The notes: generated by a model not told the origin, from the sequence alone. A stretch of 64,000 nt of DNA from Gammaproteobacteria bacterium (GCA_025359085.1 JANYHL010000082.1:1-64000); one strand, 5' to 3'; numbered from the stretch's first letter, positions 38,026 to 47,885 are shown. Made by a program: numbers and translations.

Positions 38026-41000
38026 AGAATGATCTCCGCGTCGCAATTGGCCGCCACCCGCTTGATGCGGCTTTGCAACTCGGGCGTGACCTTGATGCGC
38101 TCGAGTGCACCCACGATCAGCTGACCCACGTCACGCGACTCGCCATCCACCACGATGCGGGTTTTCTCGAACAGCTCGGGCAGGTCCTGGTAGCAGGTCT
38201 TGCAGTCGGTGCACTTGACTTGATCAGCGATGTCGTAGGTCACCAGTGCTTGCGCTGTCGCGCCCACAACGGGGCTGGCCGAGGCGCTGCCCATGCTTGC
38301 AGATTGCGCCATGATCGGTATCACCCGGGCACTGCCAACCGGCGCCTTGCTGGCGGCGGCCAGCTCGGACATGGCACGCGCAAACGAGTCAAGCGAGCTG
38401 TCGCGCTGCGTCACAGAATCACGGTACTGGGCTTGCAGGGCGGCCATGCCAAGGCGATGACTCTCGTCCGTTTTGGCCACATGCTGGCCGTCCAGGAATT
38501 GCAGCAAATGCCAGTATTTGCGCCGCTCTTCAACCAGCGCGACGATGGCCGGGGCCACCGTTATTTTGACCAGGCGTTGGTTGGCATCGGTGGACCAGAT
38601 GAACGCGCTCTTGCCGACACGCTCGGCCTGGGGCAGCTCAACATAAGCTTCCACCGGCACGGCATTGACATCGTCAGCGCCGAGCTTATGAAACTGCTTC
38701 TTGAAGCGCACTTCACCCAAGGCAAAGTGGGCCGGCGTCAACGCCATGCTCATCAGTTTGAGCTGGCCTTCATCGTCCTGGTATTCCAGCGTCGTGGTGG
38801 CCCAGGTTTGCAACGGGTCGGGGTTGCCTTCCAGCGAGAACCAGTCGTGCAGCGTGCTGCCACGGCGTGGGTCATGCACAAACACCGGGCTCATGCGGCT
38901 CTCCACCGCCAAGCGGGAGCGTTCTGACGATGCGCCATCGCCAATGCCTTGCTCGCCCTGGCACGGGGTATACACATCCAACACGGCGGGGCCGTCGGTG
39001 TAGCTTAGTGCCTCCATCGTGTTCTTCAAAAAGTGCCCCTGCAGCGCGGTGCTGGTGGCGCACACAAACACATTGGAGTGGAAGGCCGCGAGCAGGCCGA
39101 GTTCCTTGCGCGACTCCTGCTTGCCGCTGGCGCTGCTGCCAAAGCGCGCCAGGTCAGAGTCCTGCCCCAGAAAGCTCGACGTTGAGGCTTGGCCGCCAGT
39201 GTTCGAATAAGAACCGGTATTGAGCACCAGAACTTTAAGTGGCGTGCCACTCATCAAAATGCGCGACAAGGCGCCAAAACCGATGTCGTAGGTGGCGCCG
39301 TCGCCACCGATGGTGATCACGGTGGGCATCAGGCCGAGCTCGGCCACGCTGAACTGCTCCCACGACAACAGGCGCAAGGCGGGGTCGTGGGTTGACGCGT
39401 CGTAAGCATCGGCGAGTTCAAGCCGCGCCAAGCGCAGTGCACGCACGTCGCCGACGGTCTGCGCCGCAATGCCCTCAAAGATACCTTTGGCCAGCGGCTG
39501 CGCGTCCTGGAACAGACTGTTGACCCAAGGATCCTTGAAAGCGTTGAACGGAAAAGTAGAGGCGTAGACACTGCTGCAACCGGTCGAATTGGCCACCACC
39601 GTGCCGGCCGGGCCGTTGCCGGTCGGGCCGCTCTCGTACAAATAAAGCCTCTTTTCCAAGGTAGTGATGAGCGCGCCAAGGCGTTGATGACGCGCTGCAT
39701 CATGCCCGGCCAGCGTCTCTTGCTTGTCTTTCATGCGGCCAATCAGGCTCTCCAGCTCATGAATGTGTTCGCGCTGACGTCTGTCCGCCATGGCGTGGCT
39801 GGTCGCCATGACCAGACGCGTGGCAGTGACTTCGCCACAGCCGCGGCAAGCGCCGTGGCCGCCGGTGGTGCTGTAGTAGTTGGCGCGGTCGAGCAGCAGA
39901 CGCTTGATCTCGCCGCCGGGCTGGATGGCCTCATTCACAAAGCGCGTCGGCGTGTTGGGCGTCTTGCTCATGAAATCAAAGCGTTGTTGCAGGCTTTGCA
40001 GCAAGGTCGCATCCTGTTCGCGGGTAACCAACGCGCCCGGGCCGCAAACCTCCACACACTCCAGGCAACCGGTGCATTTCCAGGGATCAACGCTGACGCC
40101 GTAGAGAGCGCCGCTGCCCGGTTTGGCTTTTTCCATGGCATCAAAGAAGGGCCGCGTGCGCGCCACCGGATAGAGCGCCAAGGCGTCGATCAGCTTGCTG
40201 AAGTTGCGCAGCACGGTGACGTTGTCGGTCTCCAGATGGATCGCCGCCTCGGCCACCAGCTCATGAAACGGCCGCGCTTGTTTGCTCTGGCGATAACTCT
40301 CACGCACGCTGGTCGCCAGCGCATGGACATGGCCGCGCATGACCTCGCGCTGGGCCGGTGGAAGGTCGAGTTGGCCAATGCCCGTGAGCAGCAGTTCATG
40401 AATGTCATGCACGCTGTTCGGAATGGCCCCGTCCGGGCAGACCAGCGCGCACTCCATGCAGCCGGTGCACAAGTCGGCCTTGAACTCGGGCACGCTGCGG
40501 CGAAACAACCCTTTGTCCTTGGCGCCTGCGGTGCCCGCGGGCATGAACAGCCCGGTGCCGGGCAGCACCGGGGCTTCGCCAATGGCACCTTCGCGGAACG
40601 GTTGGAGCACCATGTCCTCGTAATAGCCCCGGTCAAACATGCCCGCGCAGCTAGAGGCGCCAGCGCTCTGGCACATCGACGCCGACAGCGACGCATCGTG
40701 AATCGCAATTGGCGCAGGCTTGGCGTCGATACGCGCAAACGCATCAAGCGCGTAATCCACTTTTTGCGTCGCCTCAATGCCCTCGCGGATCACCGCCATG
40801 TTGCCTTCCGTCACCGCGCCGCCCTTGCCGCCAAATTTCTTGGCAATTTGCTGGCGGACTTTCTCCAGGATCACCTCTGGGGCGGCGCCCGCGGCCACCT
40901 GACTGACGTGACCGGCGACAGCGCCGATGAAGGCGATGCCCATCATGCGGGTCGCCAGTTCCGGCGTCGGCGCATGCTTTTTAGCCACGGCGAAGGCGTC

Positions 41001-43013
41001 AACAATGAAGAAATTAATTTGCCTCTCGCGAATGGTCTTGCGCGCCTGGGCCGGCAACTCTTGCCAGACTTCTTCGGCCGTCGCATTCGACTGCAAGATA
41101 AACGTGCCACCGGCGACCAGCCCGAGCAGCGGATTGGTGTGGCTGAACACCTTGTGATCCGGGGCGATGACGACTTCAACGTCCTCCAGTTCGGCGTTGG
41201 TGATCTTGACCGGCTCCGGACTCAGGGTGATGTAGTAATTGGTCGGTGCACCGCTTTTTTCGGAGCCGTATTTAGGCGCCGACTTGGAGTGCATCTCCAG
41301 CACGCCGGCCAGAATGTCGGTCAGCAGTTTGCCCGAGGCAATGGTGCCGTAGCCGCCGACCGAGTGAAAACGCACCCGAAAGCCGGCCTCCGGCAGCAGC
41401 TTCGGGTTGGCTTGCGTTTCAAGCGCCATCAGCTCGGTTTCAGGGTACGCCAGCTTCAGGCGCGCCTGCAGTTCAGCCACACGCGGCGACGCGGTGGGCG
41501 AGAAGAACTGGGAGCCCAGATAAATCAGGGGTGCCGTCTTGCCGTCGGCCATGTTCTTGAAAGCCGCGATCAAATGGCGCGGCTGCAAGTCATGGCCGCC
41601 CAGACCAAAGATCGCCGTGGTCAGCAGCGGGCTGGCGCTCAAAGCCGGGATGCCGGGGTGGCGCAACTGCGTGGCATTTTCGCGCGCCTTGAACAGCGCC
41701 TGCGTCACCAGGCTGGTGAGCGCCGTCTGGTCGGAGCGCTCCAGCACGGTGACCGCCTTTTTGCCTTGCAATGCAGCGACCAGCTCGCCTTCCGGAAAAG
41801 GCTGCAGCATTTTGACGGCGATCAAGCCCACTTTCTGGCCCAAGCCGCGCAGGTGGCTGACCACCGCTTCGACGTCGTCCGTGACCGAGCCCAGGCCCAC
41901 CATCACGGTGTCGGCGTCGTCACACATGAAGGTCTGCACCGGCGCGTACTGGCGCCCGGAAAGTGCCGCGTATTCGTCCATCGCCTGACGCACGATGGAT
42001 GGCACCGCGCTGACAAAGTGGGTGCGGTGATCGACCGCGCCGGCCTGAAAGTCGGCCTGGTTTTGCACCGCGCCGGTGAGCCCCGGGTTGTTCACATCCA
42101 CCAACGCGGGCACCAATTGCCGCGTGCCCTTTTCAAAGGCGTTGACCCACTGGCGCCGCCATTGGCCCTGCAGTTCTTCGGGCAGCCAGAGCAGCGTCCT
42201 GGCGACGAGCTGGCCCGCGTTGTCTTGCTCTACCGCGGCGGCGTTGGCGCCCAGAAAACTGTTCAGCTCTGACAGACTGCCCGGCATCAAGTCCGCCTGG
42301 TGGCGCGCCAGATATTGCTGCAACTGGACCACCCGGCCTTTGGCTCCGTAGAGCATCTCCTGCGCCACCGTTGGCGCCTTGATGCGCCCGGCCGGGTCAC
42401 CCAGATACTCGGCCAGCAATTCGGGTTCGGGCATCAGCGCTTCACACAGCATGTGGCTGGTTGAAAAACCGTCCATGGCGTTGGCCACCGGAATCAGCGA
42501 CAGTGAGGCCACGCGGTAAGAAATCGCCGCCAGGTCGGCCGCTTCCTGCGGATTGGCACCAAACAAAATGGTGTAGCCCGATGACATCAGCGCATAAACG
42601 TCGTCATGACCGGCCATGACGTTGAGCGAATGTTTGGACACCACGCGCGCGGCGACCTGCAGCACAAAGCCGCCGACCTTTTTGCCGACGGTGACGTAAT
42701 GCGATTCAAGCGCATACAAAATACCCTGGCTCGACGAGGCATTGGAAATGAACTGCCCGCCCGTCAACGCCGCCCCCAACGCACCGCTTTGGGCTGAATG
42801 CTCGCCTTCGGGGCCGAAGAAAAACGGGTGTTTGCCCCACACATTGATGCCGCCCTCGGCCCGGAAAGCCTCATAAATCTCGGCAATTTCGGTCGAAGGA
42901 GTGATGGGGTAACCAATGACCCCGCCGCAAACATGGTTCATGACATAGGCGACCGCGCCGTTGCCGTTGATAACGTTGGGGATGCCGGGGTATTTGGCCT
43001 GAAGGGTTTTCAT
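38022..43013 (-). CDS. Single-chain pyruvate:ferredoxin oxidoreductase with extra C-terminal ferredoxin domain
   Basis: The enzyme should interconvert pyruvate plus CoA and acetyl-CoA plus CO2 with low-potential electron transfer. Domain order: alpha (GYPITPSTEIAEI near 33), a second alpha part, gamma domain (about 530-790), a two-cluster ferredoxin domain (CTGCMEC near 849, CTGCLEC near 981) and the TPP domain (ACRGCG; GGDGATYDIG near 1238; NTGSYSNTGGQ). NifJ proteins are usually about 1170-1200 residues; this one has 1663. Part of the excess is a C-terminal tail with a CTDCKTC motif near 1599 and a last Cys near the end, like a single-cluster ferredoxin. ATG 43013 is chosen. Another 2-oxoacid could be the substrate. 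Confidence 0.88.
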   Translation of the reverse strand: MKTLQAKYPGIPNVINGNGAVAYVMNHVCGGVIGYPITPSTEIAEIYEAFRAEGGINVWGKHPFFFGPEGEHSAQSGALGAALTGGQFISNASSSQGILYALESHYVTVGKKVGGFVLQVAARVVSKHSLNVMAGHDDVYALMSSGYTILFGANPQEAADLAAISYRVASLSLIPVANAMDGFSTSHMLCEALMPEPELLAEYLGDPAGRIKAPTVAQEMLYGAKGRVVQLQQYLARHQADLMPGSLSELNSFLGANAAAVEQDNAGQLVARTLLWLPEELQGQWRRQWVNAFEKGTRQLVPALVDVNNPGLTGAVQNQADFQAGAVDHRTHFVSAVPSIVRQAMDEYAALSGRQYAPVQTFMCDDADTVMVGLGSVTDDVEAVVSHLRGLGQKVGLIAVKMLQPFPEGELVAALQGKKAVTVLERSDQTALTSLVTQALFKARENATQLRHPGIPALSASPLLTTAIFGLGGHDLQPRHLIAAFKNMADGKTAPLIYLGSQFFSPTASPRVAELQARLKLAYPETELMALETQANPKLLPEAGFRVRFHSVGGYGTIASGKLLTDILAGVLEMHSKSAPKYGSEKSGAPTNYYITLSPEPVKITNAELEDVEVVIAPDHKVFSHTNPLLGLVAGGTFILQSNATAEEVWQELPAQARKTIRERQINFFIVDAFAVAKKHAPTPELATRMMGIAFIGAVAGHVSQVAAGAAPEVILEKVRQQIAKKFGGKGGAVTEGNMAVIREGIEATQKVDYALDAFARIDAKPAPIAIHDASLSASMCQSAGASSCAGMFDRGYYEDMVLQPFREGAIGEAPVLPGTGLFMPAGTAGAKDKGLFRRSVPEFKADLCTGCMECALVCPDGAIPNSVHDIHELLLTGIGQLDLPPAQREVMRGHVHALATSVRESYRQSKQARPFHELVAEAAIHLETDNVTVLRNFSKLIDALALYPVARTRPFFDAMEKAKPGSGALYGVSVDPWKCTGCLECVEVCGPGALVTREQDATLLQSLQQRFDFMSKTPNTPTRFVNEAIQPGGEIKRLLLDRANYYSTTGGHGACRGCGEVTATRLVMATSHAMADRRQREHIHELESLIGRMKDKQETLAGHDAARHQRLGALITTLEKRLYLYESGPTGNGPAGTVVANSTGCSSVYASTFPFNAFKDPWVNSLFQDAQPLAKGIFEGIAAQTVGDVRALRLARLELADAYDASTHDPALRLLSWEQFSVAELGLMPTVITIGGDGATYDIGFGALSRILMSGTPLKVLVLNTGSYSNTGGQASTSSFLGQDSDLARFGSSASGKQESRKELGLLAAFHSNVFVCATSTALQGHFLKNTMEALSYTDGPAVLDVYTPCQGEQGIGDGASSERSRLAVESRMSPVFVHDPRRGSTLHDWFSLEGNPDPLQTWATTTLEYQDDEGQLKLMSMALTPAHFALGEVRFKKQFHKLGADDVNAVPVEAYVELPQAERVGKSAFIWSTDANQRLVKITVAPAIVALVEERRKYWHLLQFLDGQHVAKTDESHRLGMAALQAQYRDSVTQRDSSLDSFARAMSELAAASKAPVGSARVIPIMAQSASMGSASASPVVGATAQALVTYDIADQVKCTDCKTCYQDLPELFEKTRIVVDGESRDVGQLIVGALERIKVTPELQSRIKRVAANCDAEIIL

Positions 43014-43416
43014 CTTGCTGTGTCTCCGTCTTTTGTCAGTTGATTTCAACGCCCACGATGGATGATTCGCGCTTTGCCAACTCACCCAAAATTAACAAAC
43101 GAGCAGTCGCTCCGTTCGTCCGAACGTGAGGCTCGAGTATAAGAAATTCACTTTTTTCACACCGGGTATATGAGGCTAGTCTTACGCACAGATCAAAGTT
43201 CTGTTAAGTAAATATGGTTTCTGAGGGCTCACGGTGTGAGCAAGCCGAGCGGCGGCAAGGCGCCTCACGCGGCGCGGTTGCTCTGGCCGTTGAGTTTTAT
43301 AGCCAAACAGCAACCGCCTATTGATAGAATTTTTTAGGAGCAAACTTCTCAATGGATATAAGGGCTACAGCCATTATTCGTCTAAATTTTTTGAAACTAC
43401 GCTGACCCAGTGCAGG
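43014..43416 (-). other. Intergenic region upstream of the PFOR operon
   Basis: This 403-bp space should carry the promoter of the PFOR-Nfn operon. The stretch at 43130-43210 is AT-rich and contains a TTGAT half-site on the minus strand, but no full FNR box. The right part holds one interspersed repeat. I see no gene. Confidence 0.5.
43318..43376 (-). repeat. Interspersed repeat between PFOR and DUF3422 genes
   Basis: On the minus strand GGCTGTAGCCCTTATATCC is followed by GTTTGCTCC and an AT-rich end, a moderately diverged copy. Confidence 0.75.
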
Positions 43417-44703
43417 TCAGCTTTTAAACACCTTGTGGTGCAAGCGGCGCAGCGACCACCAGACCCCCAGCGCCACCACCGGAATAGCCGCTGCCGCCGT
43501 GCTTTCGGCACTCCAGGGCCAGCCCAGCTGGGACGCGCCCTTGGCCAGGTAACTCACCAGACCGACGATGTAATAGGTAATAGCGGCCACCGACAGCCCC
43601 TCCACCGTGGACTGCAATTGAAGTTGCAGGTCTTGCCGCTGGTTCATGGTCGCCAACAAGGCCTGGCTGCTTTGCTGCTGTTCAATCTCCACCCGCGTGC
43701 GCAGCAAGTTGCTGATGCGCGACACCCGTTGCGACAACGCGTCCTGTCGGCGCGTGGACCACTCGCAGGTGCTGCGCGCAGGTGTCAGGCGCCGATCCAT
43801 GAATTCACCAATGGTTTGCATGCCGGGTAATGCCGCCTCGTTGATTTCTCCGATGCGCTTGTCCACCAGCTCAAAATAGGCGACGCTGGCCGAGAAGCGC
43901 GAGTGCGTGGCGGCGTGCTGACTCTCCACCTGCCCGGCCAGTTTGGTCAAGCGGTCCAGCAGCCAGGGCTCCTCCTCGGGTTTGGCACTGCGAATGGCGC
44001 GGGCAAGCTCCACCAGCTCACGCTCGGCACTTGACAACATGCCCGACGCCTCGCGCGCCGTGGGCAAGCCCAGCAAAGCCGCCATGCGGTAGGTTTCAAT
44101 TTCCAGCAAGCGCTGTACCAAGCGGCCCAGTCGGCGCGGCGACAAGTTGCCCGCCAACAGCACCATGCGTGAAAAGCCATCGGCCCGCATGGCAAAGTCG
44201 GTATAAACCTCGCCGCCACCACCGGCCACGCTGGAGGCCAGCAATGAATCCTCCAGCAGCACCTGCTTCACCAGGGCGGCGGTGCCCGGCGTACCGGCTG
44301 GCACAACCCACAGGTGCAAACTGCACAAACATTGGCCGGGTAAACCCGTCAACCAGTCTGGCGGCACGCTGGCCAGGGCCAGCGCGGGCTGGGTCTGGCC
44401 CAAATGTTCGGTCGGTAACGGGCACATGAAGGTCCAACTGACAAACTCGGTGTGCAGCTCCCAGTGAATCTGGAACGCGCCCAGGTCGATGCGGAAATGG
44501 CTGGACTGCGGATCAGGCAGTGGCAGGTGGTGGTCGCGCAGCAGCGCGGACACATGATGGCGACTGGCATCGAGCTGCGCGGCGTCGCACAGCATGACCA
44601 CATGAGAGATCGCCAGCGGCGCCACCAGCGCCTGCGACGGGCGCGCGTGAACCTCGTTGTGCAGGGCGGCGCGTTGCGGGTGCTGATTCAAAGGGTGCTG
44701 CAT
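43417..44703 (-). CDS. DUF3422 family membrane-anchored protein
   Basis: The protein matches DUF3422 over its length, starting with the conserved HPQRAALHNEVHARP segment. The central part is helical, with a MQTIGEFMDRRLTPARSTCEW stretch seen in the family. Two C-terminal hydrophobic segments (SVAAITYYIVGLVSYLAKG and AIPVVALGVWWSL) anchor it in the inner membrane. Function is unknown. The start is uncertain: ATG 44703 gives 428 residues; 44721 and 44739 are alternatives. It lies 48 bp downstream of the GspE-type gene and is probably co-transcribed. Confidence 0.85.
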   Translation of the reverse strand: MQHPLNQHPQRAALHNEVHARPSQALVAPLAISHVVMLCDAAQLDASRHHVSALLRDHHLPLPDPQSSHFRIDLGAFQIHWELHTEFVSWTFMCPLPTEHLGQTQPALALASVPPDWLTGLPGQCLCSLHLWVVPAGTPGTAALVKQVLLEDSLLASSVAGGGGEVYTDFAMRADGFSRMVLLAGNLSPRRLGRLVQRLLEIETYRMAALLGLPTAREASGMLSSAERELVELARAIRSAKPEEEPWLLDRLTKLAGQVESQHAATHSRFSASVAYFELVDKRIGEINEAALPGMQTIGEFMDRRLTPARSTCEWSTRRQDALSQRVSRISNLLRTRVEIEQQQSSQALLATMNQRQDLQLQLQSTVEGLSVAAITYYIVGLVSYLAKGASQLGWPWSAESTAAAAIPVVALGVWWSLRRLHHKVFKS

Positions 44704-44751
44704 AGGTGGTTTGAGAGGCATGGGGCTTGCTTGCGGCAACGCAGGCGCAGA

Positions 44752-46539
44752 TCAGCTCAACGCTGGCGTGCTGGAGAGTACCTCTTCCAGCACCGTCAAG
44801 CCCTCGGCCACCCGCAGGGCACCGGCCAGCCGCAAGGGACGCATGCCGTCGGTCACGGCCTGGCGCTTGAGCGCATCGGCGTTGGGCTCCCGGTTGACTT
44901 TTTCCTTGAAGGTTTCACTGACGACCAGCAACTCATACAGCCCCATGCGCCCCAAAAAGCCGGTCATGCGGCAATCGACGCAGCCGACCGCTTTGAAGGG
45001 TTTGTAGGCACCCGTGATCTGCCACGGTTTGACCACCTCGACCAGCGCCTCGCGCGTGGCCGAGGTGTCGGGCCGCTTGCAGTGCCGGCACAGCGTGCGC
45101 ACCAGCCGCTGCGCCAGGACGCCCAGCAGCGTGGCATTGATCAGATACGCGGGCACGCCCAGCTCCATCAAGCGCGTCACCGCTGACGGCGCGTCGTTGG
45201 TGTGCAAGGTAGAGAACACCAGATGCCCGGTGAGCGCCGCCTGCACCGCCATCTCGGCGGTTTGCTGGTCGCGGATTTCACCCACCATGATGATGTCGGG
45301 ATCTTGCCGCATCAAGGCGCGCAGCCCTTCTGGAAAACCAAAGTCCAGCTGCGGCTGCACCTGGGTCTGGTTGAAGGCGGGTTCGATCATCTCGATCGGA
45401 TCTTCCACCGTGCTGACGTTCACCTCCTCGGTGGCAATTCTTTTGAGTGTGGAGTACAGCGTGGTGGTCTTGCCCGAGCCGGTCGGCCCGGTCACCAGAA
45501 TGATGCCGGTCGGGCGCTTGACCAGGGTCTCCCAGCGCTGCGCATCGTGCGCTGAAAACCCCAGCGCATCCAGATCTTTGACGGTGGTATCCGGGTCAAA
45601 AATACGCATCACCATCTTTTCGCCAAAAGCGGTGGGCAGCGTCGAAATCCGCATCTCGATCTCATCACCGCCCGGGTTGCGGGTCTTGATGCGGCCATCC
45701 TGCGGGCGCCGGCGTTCCACCACGTCCATGCGGCCGAGCAATTTGATGCGCGCCGTCATGGCAGTCAGCACGCCCATCGGCATCTGGTACACCGGGTGCA
45801 GCACACCGTCAATGCGAAAGCGGATCACGCCCTGTTCACGCCGGGGCTCCAGGTGAATGTCGCTGGCGCGCTGGTCAAACGCATACTGCCAGTGCCAGTC
45901 CACCACCTGCACCACACTCTGGTCATTGGCATCGAGCTGCTTGCTGGTCTTGCCCAGCTCCACCAGTTGCTCAAAGCTGGCGCCACCGGCATTGCCCCCC
46001 GCCTTGTTGGCGGCGCGCACCGATTTGGCCAGGGCAAAAAACTCAACGGTATAGCGGTGGATGTCCTGCGGACTGGCCAGCACCCGGCGCACGCTACGAC
46101 GCGACTGGCGCTCCACTTCAGCCACCCAATCCGTCAAAAAGGGCTCGGCGGTGGCCACCACGATTTCGCCCGGCGTGACCTGCACCGGCAAAATCTTGTG
46201 GCGTTCGGCATAGGCGGCGCTCATGGTGTCGGCGACCTTGCCCACATCGACCTTGAGCGGGTCAATGCGCAAGTAGTCCAAGCCGGCACGCGTGGCCAGC
46301 CACTGGGTCAGCAATTCAATGTCCAGCGACTTGCCGTCACCGGCCCGGCGCACCGACACACTGGCCAGGCGCACCAGCGGATGCTGCGCACTCTCCGCCT
46401 GGGCGCAGCGGGCGTTGATGCGTTGCGCCTCCTCGCTGCTGATGACGGCGTCGCGGTGCAGCCAGAGCACCAGGCTGCGCCAATCGAGCGGGCCGGCATG
46501 AGCCGGGTTGCGGGGCTTGGATGCTGCGGCGCTGTTCAT
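44752..46539 (-). CDS. GspE/PulE-type secretion or pilus assembly ATPase
   Basis: This 595-residue cytoplasmic ATPase has an N-terminal GspE-N type domain, Walker A GPTGSGKTTTLYS, the Asp box and His box of secretion ATPases (DPIEMIEPAFNQTQ; TLHTNDAPSAVTRL), Walker B IIMVGEIRD, and the tetracysteine zinc module (CRHCKRP ... GCVDCR). Such enzymes power type II secretion or type IV pili. No other secretion gene is in the window, so the machine it serves is unknown. Its ATG overlaps the stop of the upstream spermidine-synthase-like gene by 4 bp. Confidence 0.88.
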   Translation of the reverse strand: MNSAAASKPRNPAHAGPLDWRSLVLWLHRDAVISSEEAQRINARCAQAESAQHPLVRLASVSVRRAGDGKSLDIELLTQWLATRAGLDYLRIDPLKVDVGKVADTMSAAYAERHKILPVQVTPGEIVVATAEPFLTDWVAEVERQSRRSVRRVLASPQDIHRYTVEFFALAKSVRAANKAGGNAGGASFEQLVELGKTSKQLDANDQSVVQVVDWHWQYAFDQRASDIHLEPRREQGVIRFRIDGVLHPVYQMPMGVLTAMTARIKLLGRMDVVERRRPQDGRIKTRNPGGDEIEMRISTLPTAFGEKMVMRIFDPDTTVKDLDALGFSAHDAQRWETLVKRPTGIILVTGPTGSGKTTTLYSTLKRIATEEVNVSTVEDPIEMIEPAFNQTQVQPQLDFGFPEGLRALMRQDPDIIMVGEIRDQQTAEMAVQAALTGHLVFSTLHTNDAPSAVTRLMELGVPAYLINATLLGVLAQRLVRTLCRHCKRPDTSATREALVEVVKPWQITGAYKPFKAVGCVDCRMTGFLGRMGLYELLVVSETFKEKVNREPNADALKRQAVTDGMRPLRLAGALRVAEGLTVLEEVLSSTPALS

Positions 46540-47291
46540 GTCAACATCGGCTTGAACACGCGCACCCACTTGCTGGCAGGCAGGCCCCATTGCGCTTCAA
46601 TGTGGTCCGCGCGCGCCATCAACAGCTCCCGCTTGGGGCGGCTCGGCGTGCGCTGCGCCAGCACCACGGTATTGCCCTCGCGCGTCGGTTTGAAAGCCCA
46701 CACGGCCTCCTTGCCAAACGCCGCCGATATTTTTTCAACGCTGCGGGCAAAGCTCGACGCGCGGCCAAAGAGGTTCACCGTCATGCACCCCTGCGGCGTC
46801 AGCAAGCGGCGGCAATGGTTATAGAACGGCAGGCTGTCGAGCACCGGTGCCGCAGCCTCATGGTCGTACAGGTCCACCTGCAGCGCATCCACCGTGCCCC
46901 ACCATTTCGGGTTCTGGATTTCTTGCGCGGCATCGGCCAGCACCACCTGCAGGCGACTGTTTTCTGCCGCCAGCTTGAACCAGCCACGGCAGGCAATGAG
47001 GACCTGCGGATTGAGCTCAATGGCGGCGGTTTTCATGCGCAGCTCTTTGTGGCAAAACTTGGTCAAAGCGCCCGCGCCCAGGCCGAGTTGCAGCGCCTGG
47101 CGGTCTTTGACCGACTCAGGTTCCACAAACAGCAGCCAGGCCATCATGCGCTGGATGTACTCATGCACCAGCGCATGGGGCTGGTCCAGAAACATCGAGC
47201 CCTGAATCCATTCGGTGCCCAGGTGCAGGTGTCGAACCGGGCCATCGTCGGAAAAGTTGACTTCGGGAAGGGTAGGTGTGCGTTTTTTCAA
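46536..47291 (-). CDS. Spermidine-synthase-like methyltransferase-fold protein
   Basis: The protein has the Rossmann fold of spermidine synthases: LQLGLGAGALTKF (motif I), AIELNPQVLIACRGWF (acidic residue for the nucleoside), VVLADAAQEI, and VDLYDHEAAAPVLDS. Many such proteins are not true aminopropyltransferases, and the gatekeeper and catalytic Asp pattern is not clear here. No speD or speA is nearby. I suggest TTG 47291 (LKKRTPTLPEV, 251 residues); the GTG start at 47357 would add 22 unrelated residues. It is translationally coupled to the GspE-type gene. Confidence 0.7.
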   Translation of the reverse strand: MKKRTPTLPEVNFSDDGPVRHLHLGTEWIQGSMFLDQPHALVHEYIQRMMAWLLFVEPESVKDRQALQLGLGAGALTKFCHKELRMKTAAIELNPQVLIACRGWFKLAAENSRLQVVLADAAQEIQNPKWWGTVDALQVDLYDHEAAAPVLDSLPFYNHCRRLLTPQGCMTVNLFGRASSFARSVEKISAAFGKEAVWAFKPTREGNTVVLAQRTPSRPKRELLMARADHIEAQWGLPASKWVRVFKPMLT

Positions 47292-47363
47292 GATGGGGCG
47301 ATTATCTCCAAACGCTGTGTCGAACCTTTGACAGAGCCCGCCGCCCTGCACTCGCACGAACGT

Positions 47364-47885
47364 TCAAAGCAGCCCGGCCGCCGCCACTGCCTCGCGCCAG
47401 GCCGCCAGCTTGCGATCAAAACTCCAACTGGCATTGGCCGGGCTGGTGGAAGGCAATTTGAGCACCGGCAGGCCCAAGGTGGCGGTGTATTTAGGGTGCC
47501 GAAAGCTCTCGCCGCCGTTGTGTGCAATTAACTGAAGTTGCGGGCAACGAAGTCGGAGTCCGCTGAAATCATTGACTTGCGGCTGGCGAATGGCCGCATC
47601 CAAACTGCCTTCGCGCTTGCAGGAAGCATAAACATCCCAAACTCCAAGACCTTGCGCCAGCAGCCAGTTGCTACGTTCTTCATAGCTAACTACGTTTATT
47701 ACACGAGGGCCAGAAGGGAAAATAGCTTGAAGAATTCGCCAAAACTGGTTTTGCGGATGGGCGTAATACTGCTGCTGCGCGAGCGAGCTGACACTGGGAA
47801 AGCTGCCCAGTACCAGCAGCCGAGTGGTCTCAGAGACGAGGGGTTGCAAGCCAAACAGACGTGGCGTTTCGGGTGGCTTGGCCAT
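47364..47885 (-). CDS. DNA-deoxyinosine / uracil glycosylase, UDG family 6 type
   Basis: The 173-residue protein matches the hypoxanthine-DNA glycosylase branch of the uracil-DNA glycosylase superfamily. The catalytic region LGSFPSVSSL-x4-YYAHPQNQFW is near residues 25-50, and the LPSTSPANASWSFD region near the C-terminus is the DNA-intercalation loop. It should remove deaminated bases such as deoxyinosine from DNA. ATG 47885 is chosen over the TTG at 47903. A diverged interspersed repeat is translated in a loop at about 51-69 (PSGPRVINVVSYEE). Confidence 0.88.
   Translation of the reverse strand: MAKPPETPRLFGLQPLVSETTRLLVLGSFPSVSSLAQQQYYAHPQNQFWRILQAIFPSGPRVINVVSYEERSNWLLAQGLGVWDVYASCKREGSLDAAIRQPQVNDFSGLRLRCPQLQLIAHNGGESFRHPKYTATLGLPVLKLPSTSPANASWSFDRKLAAWREAVAAAGLL
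47678..47732 (-). repeat. Interspersed repeat inside the DNA glycosylase gene
   Basis: On the minus strand TTCCCTTCTGGCCCTCGTG, then GTTAGCTATGAAG, follows the family layout with substitutions. It is in frame with the gene. Confidence 0.6.

Noticed and set aside
39684-42272. 862-residue plus-strand ORF opposite the PFOR gene
   Set aside because: It lies wholly antisense to a protein with clear PFOR motifs and has no recognisable domain; long antisense ORFs are expected in high-GC DNA.
43130-43215. FNR box upstream of the PFOR operon
   Set aside because: Only one TTGAT half-site is present; the ATCAA partner at the right distance is missing.
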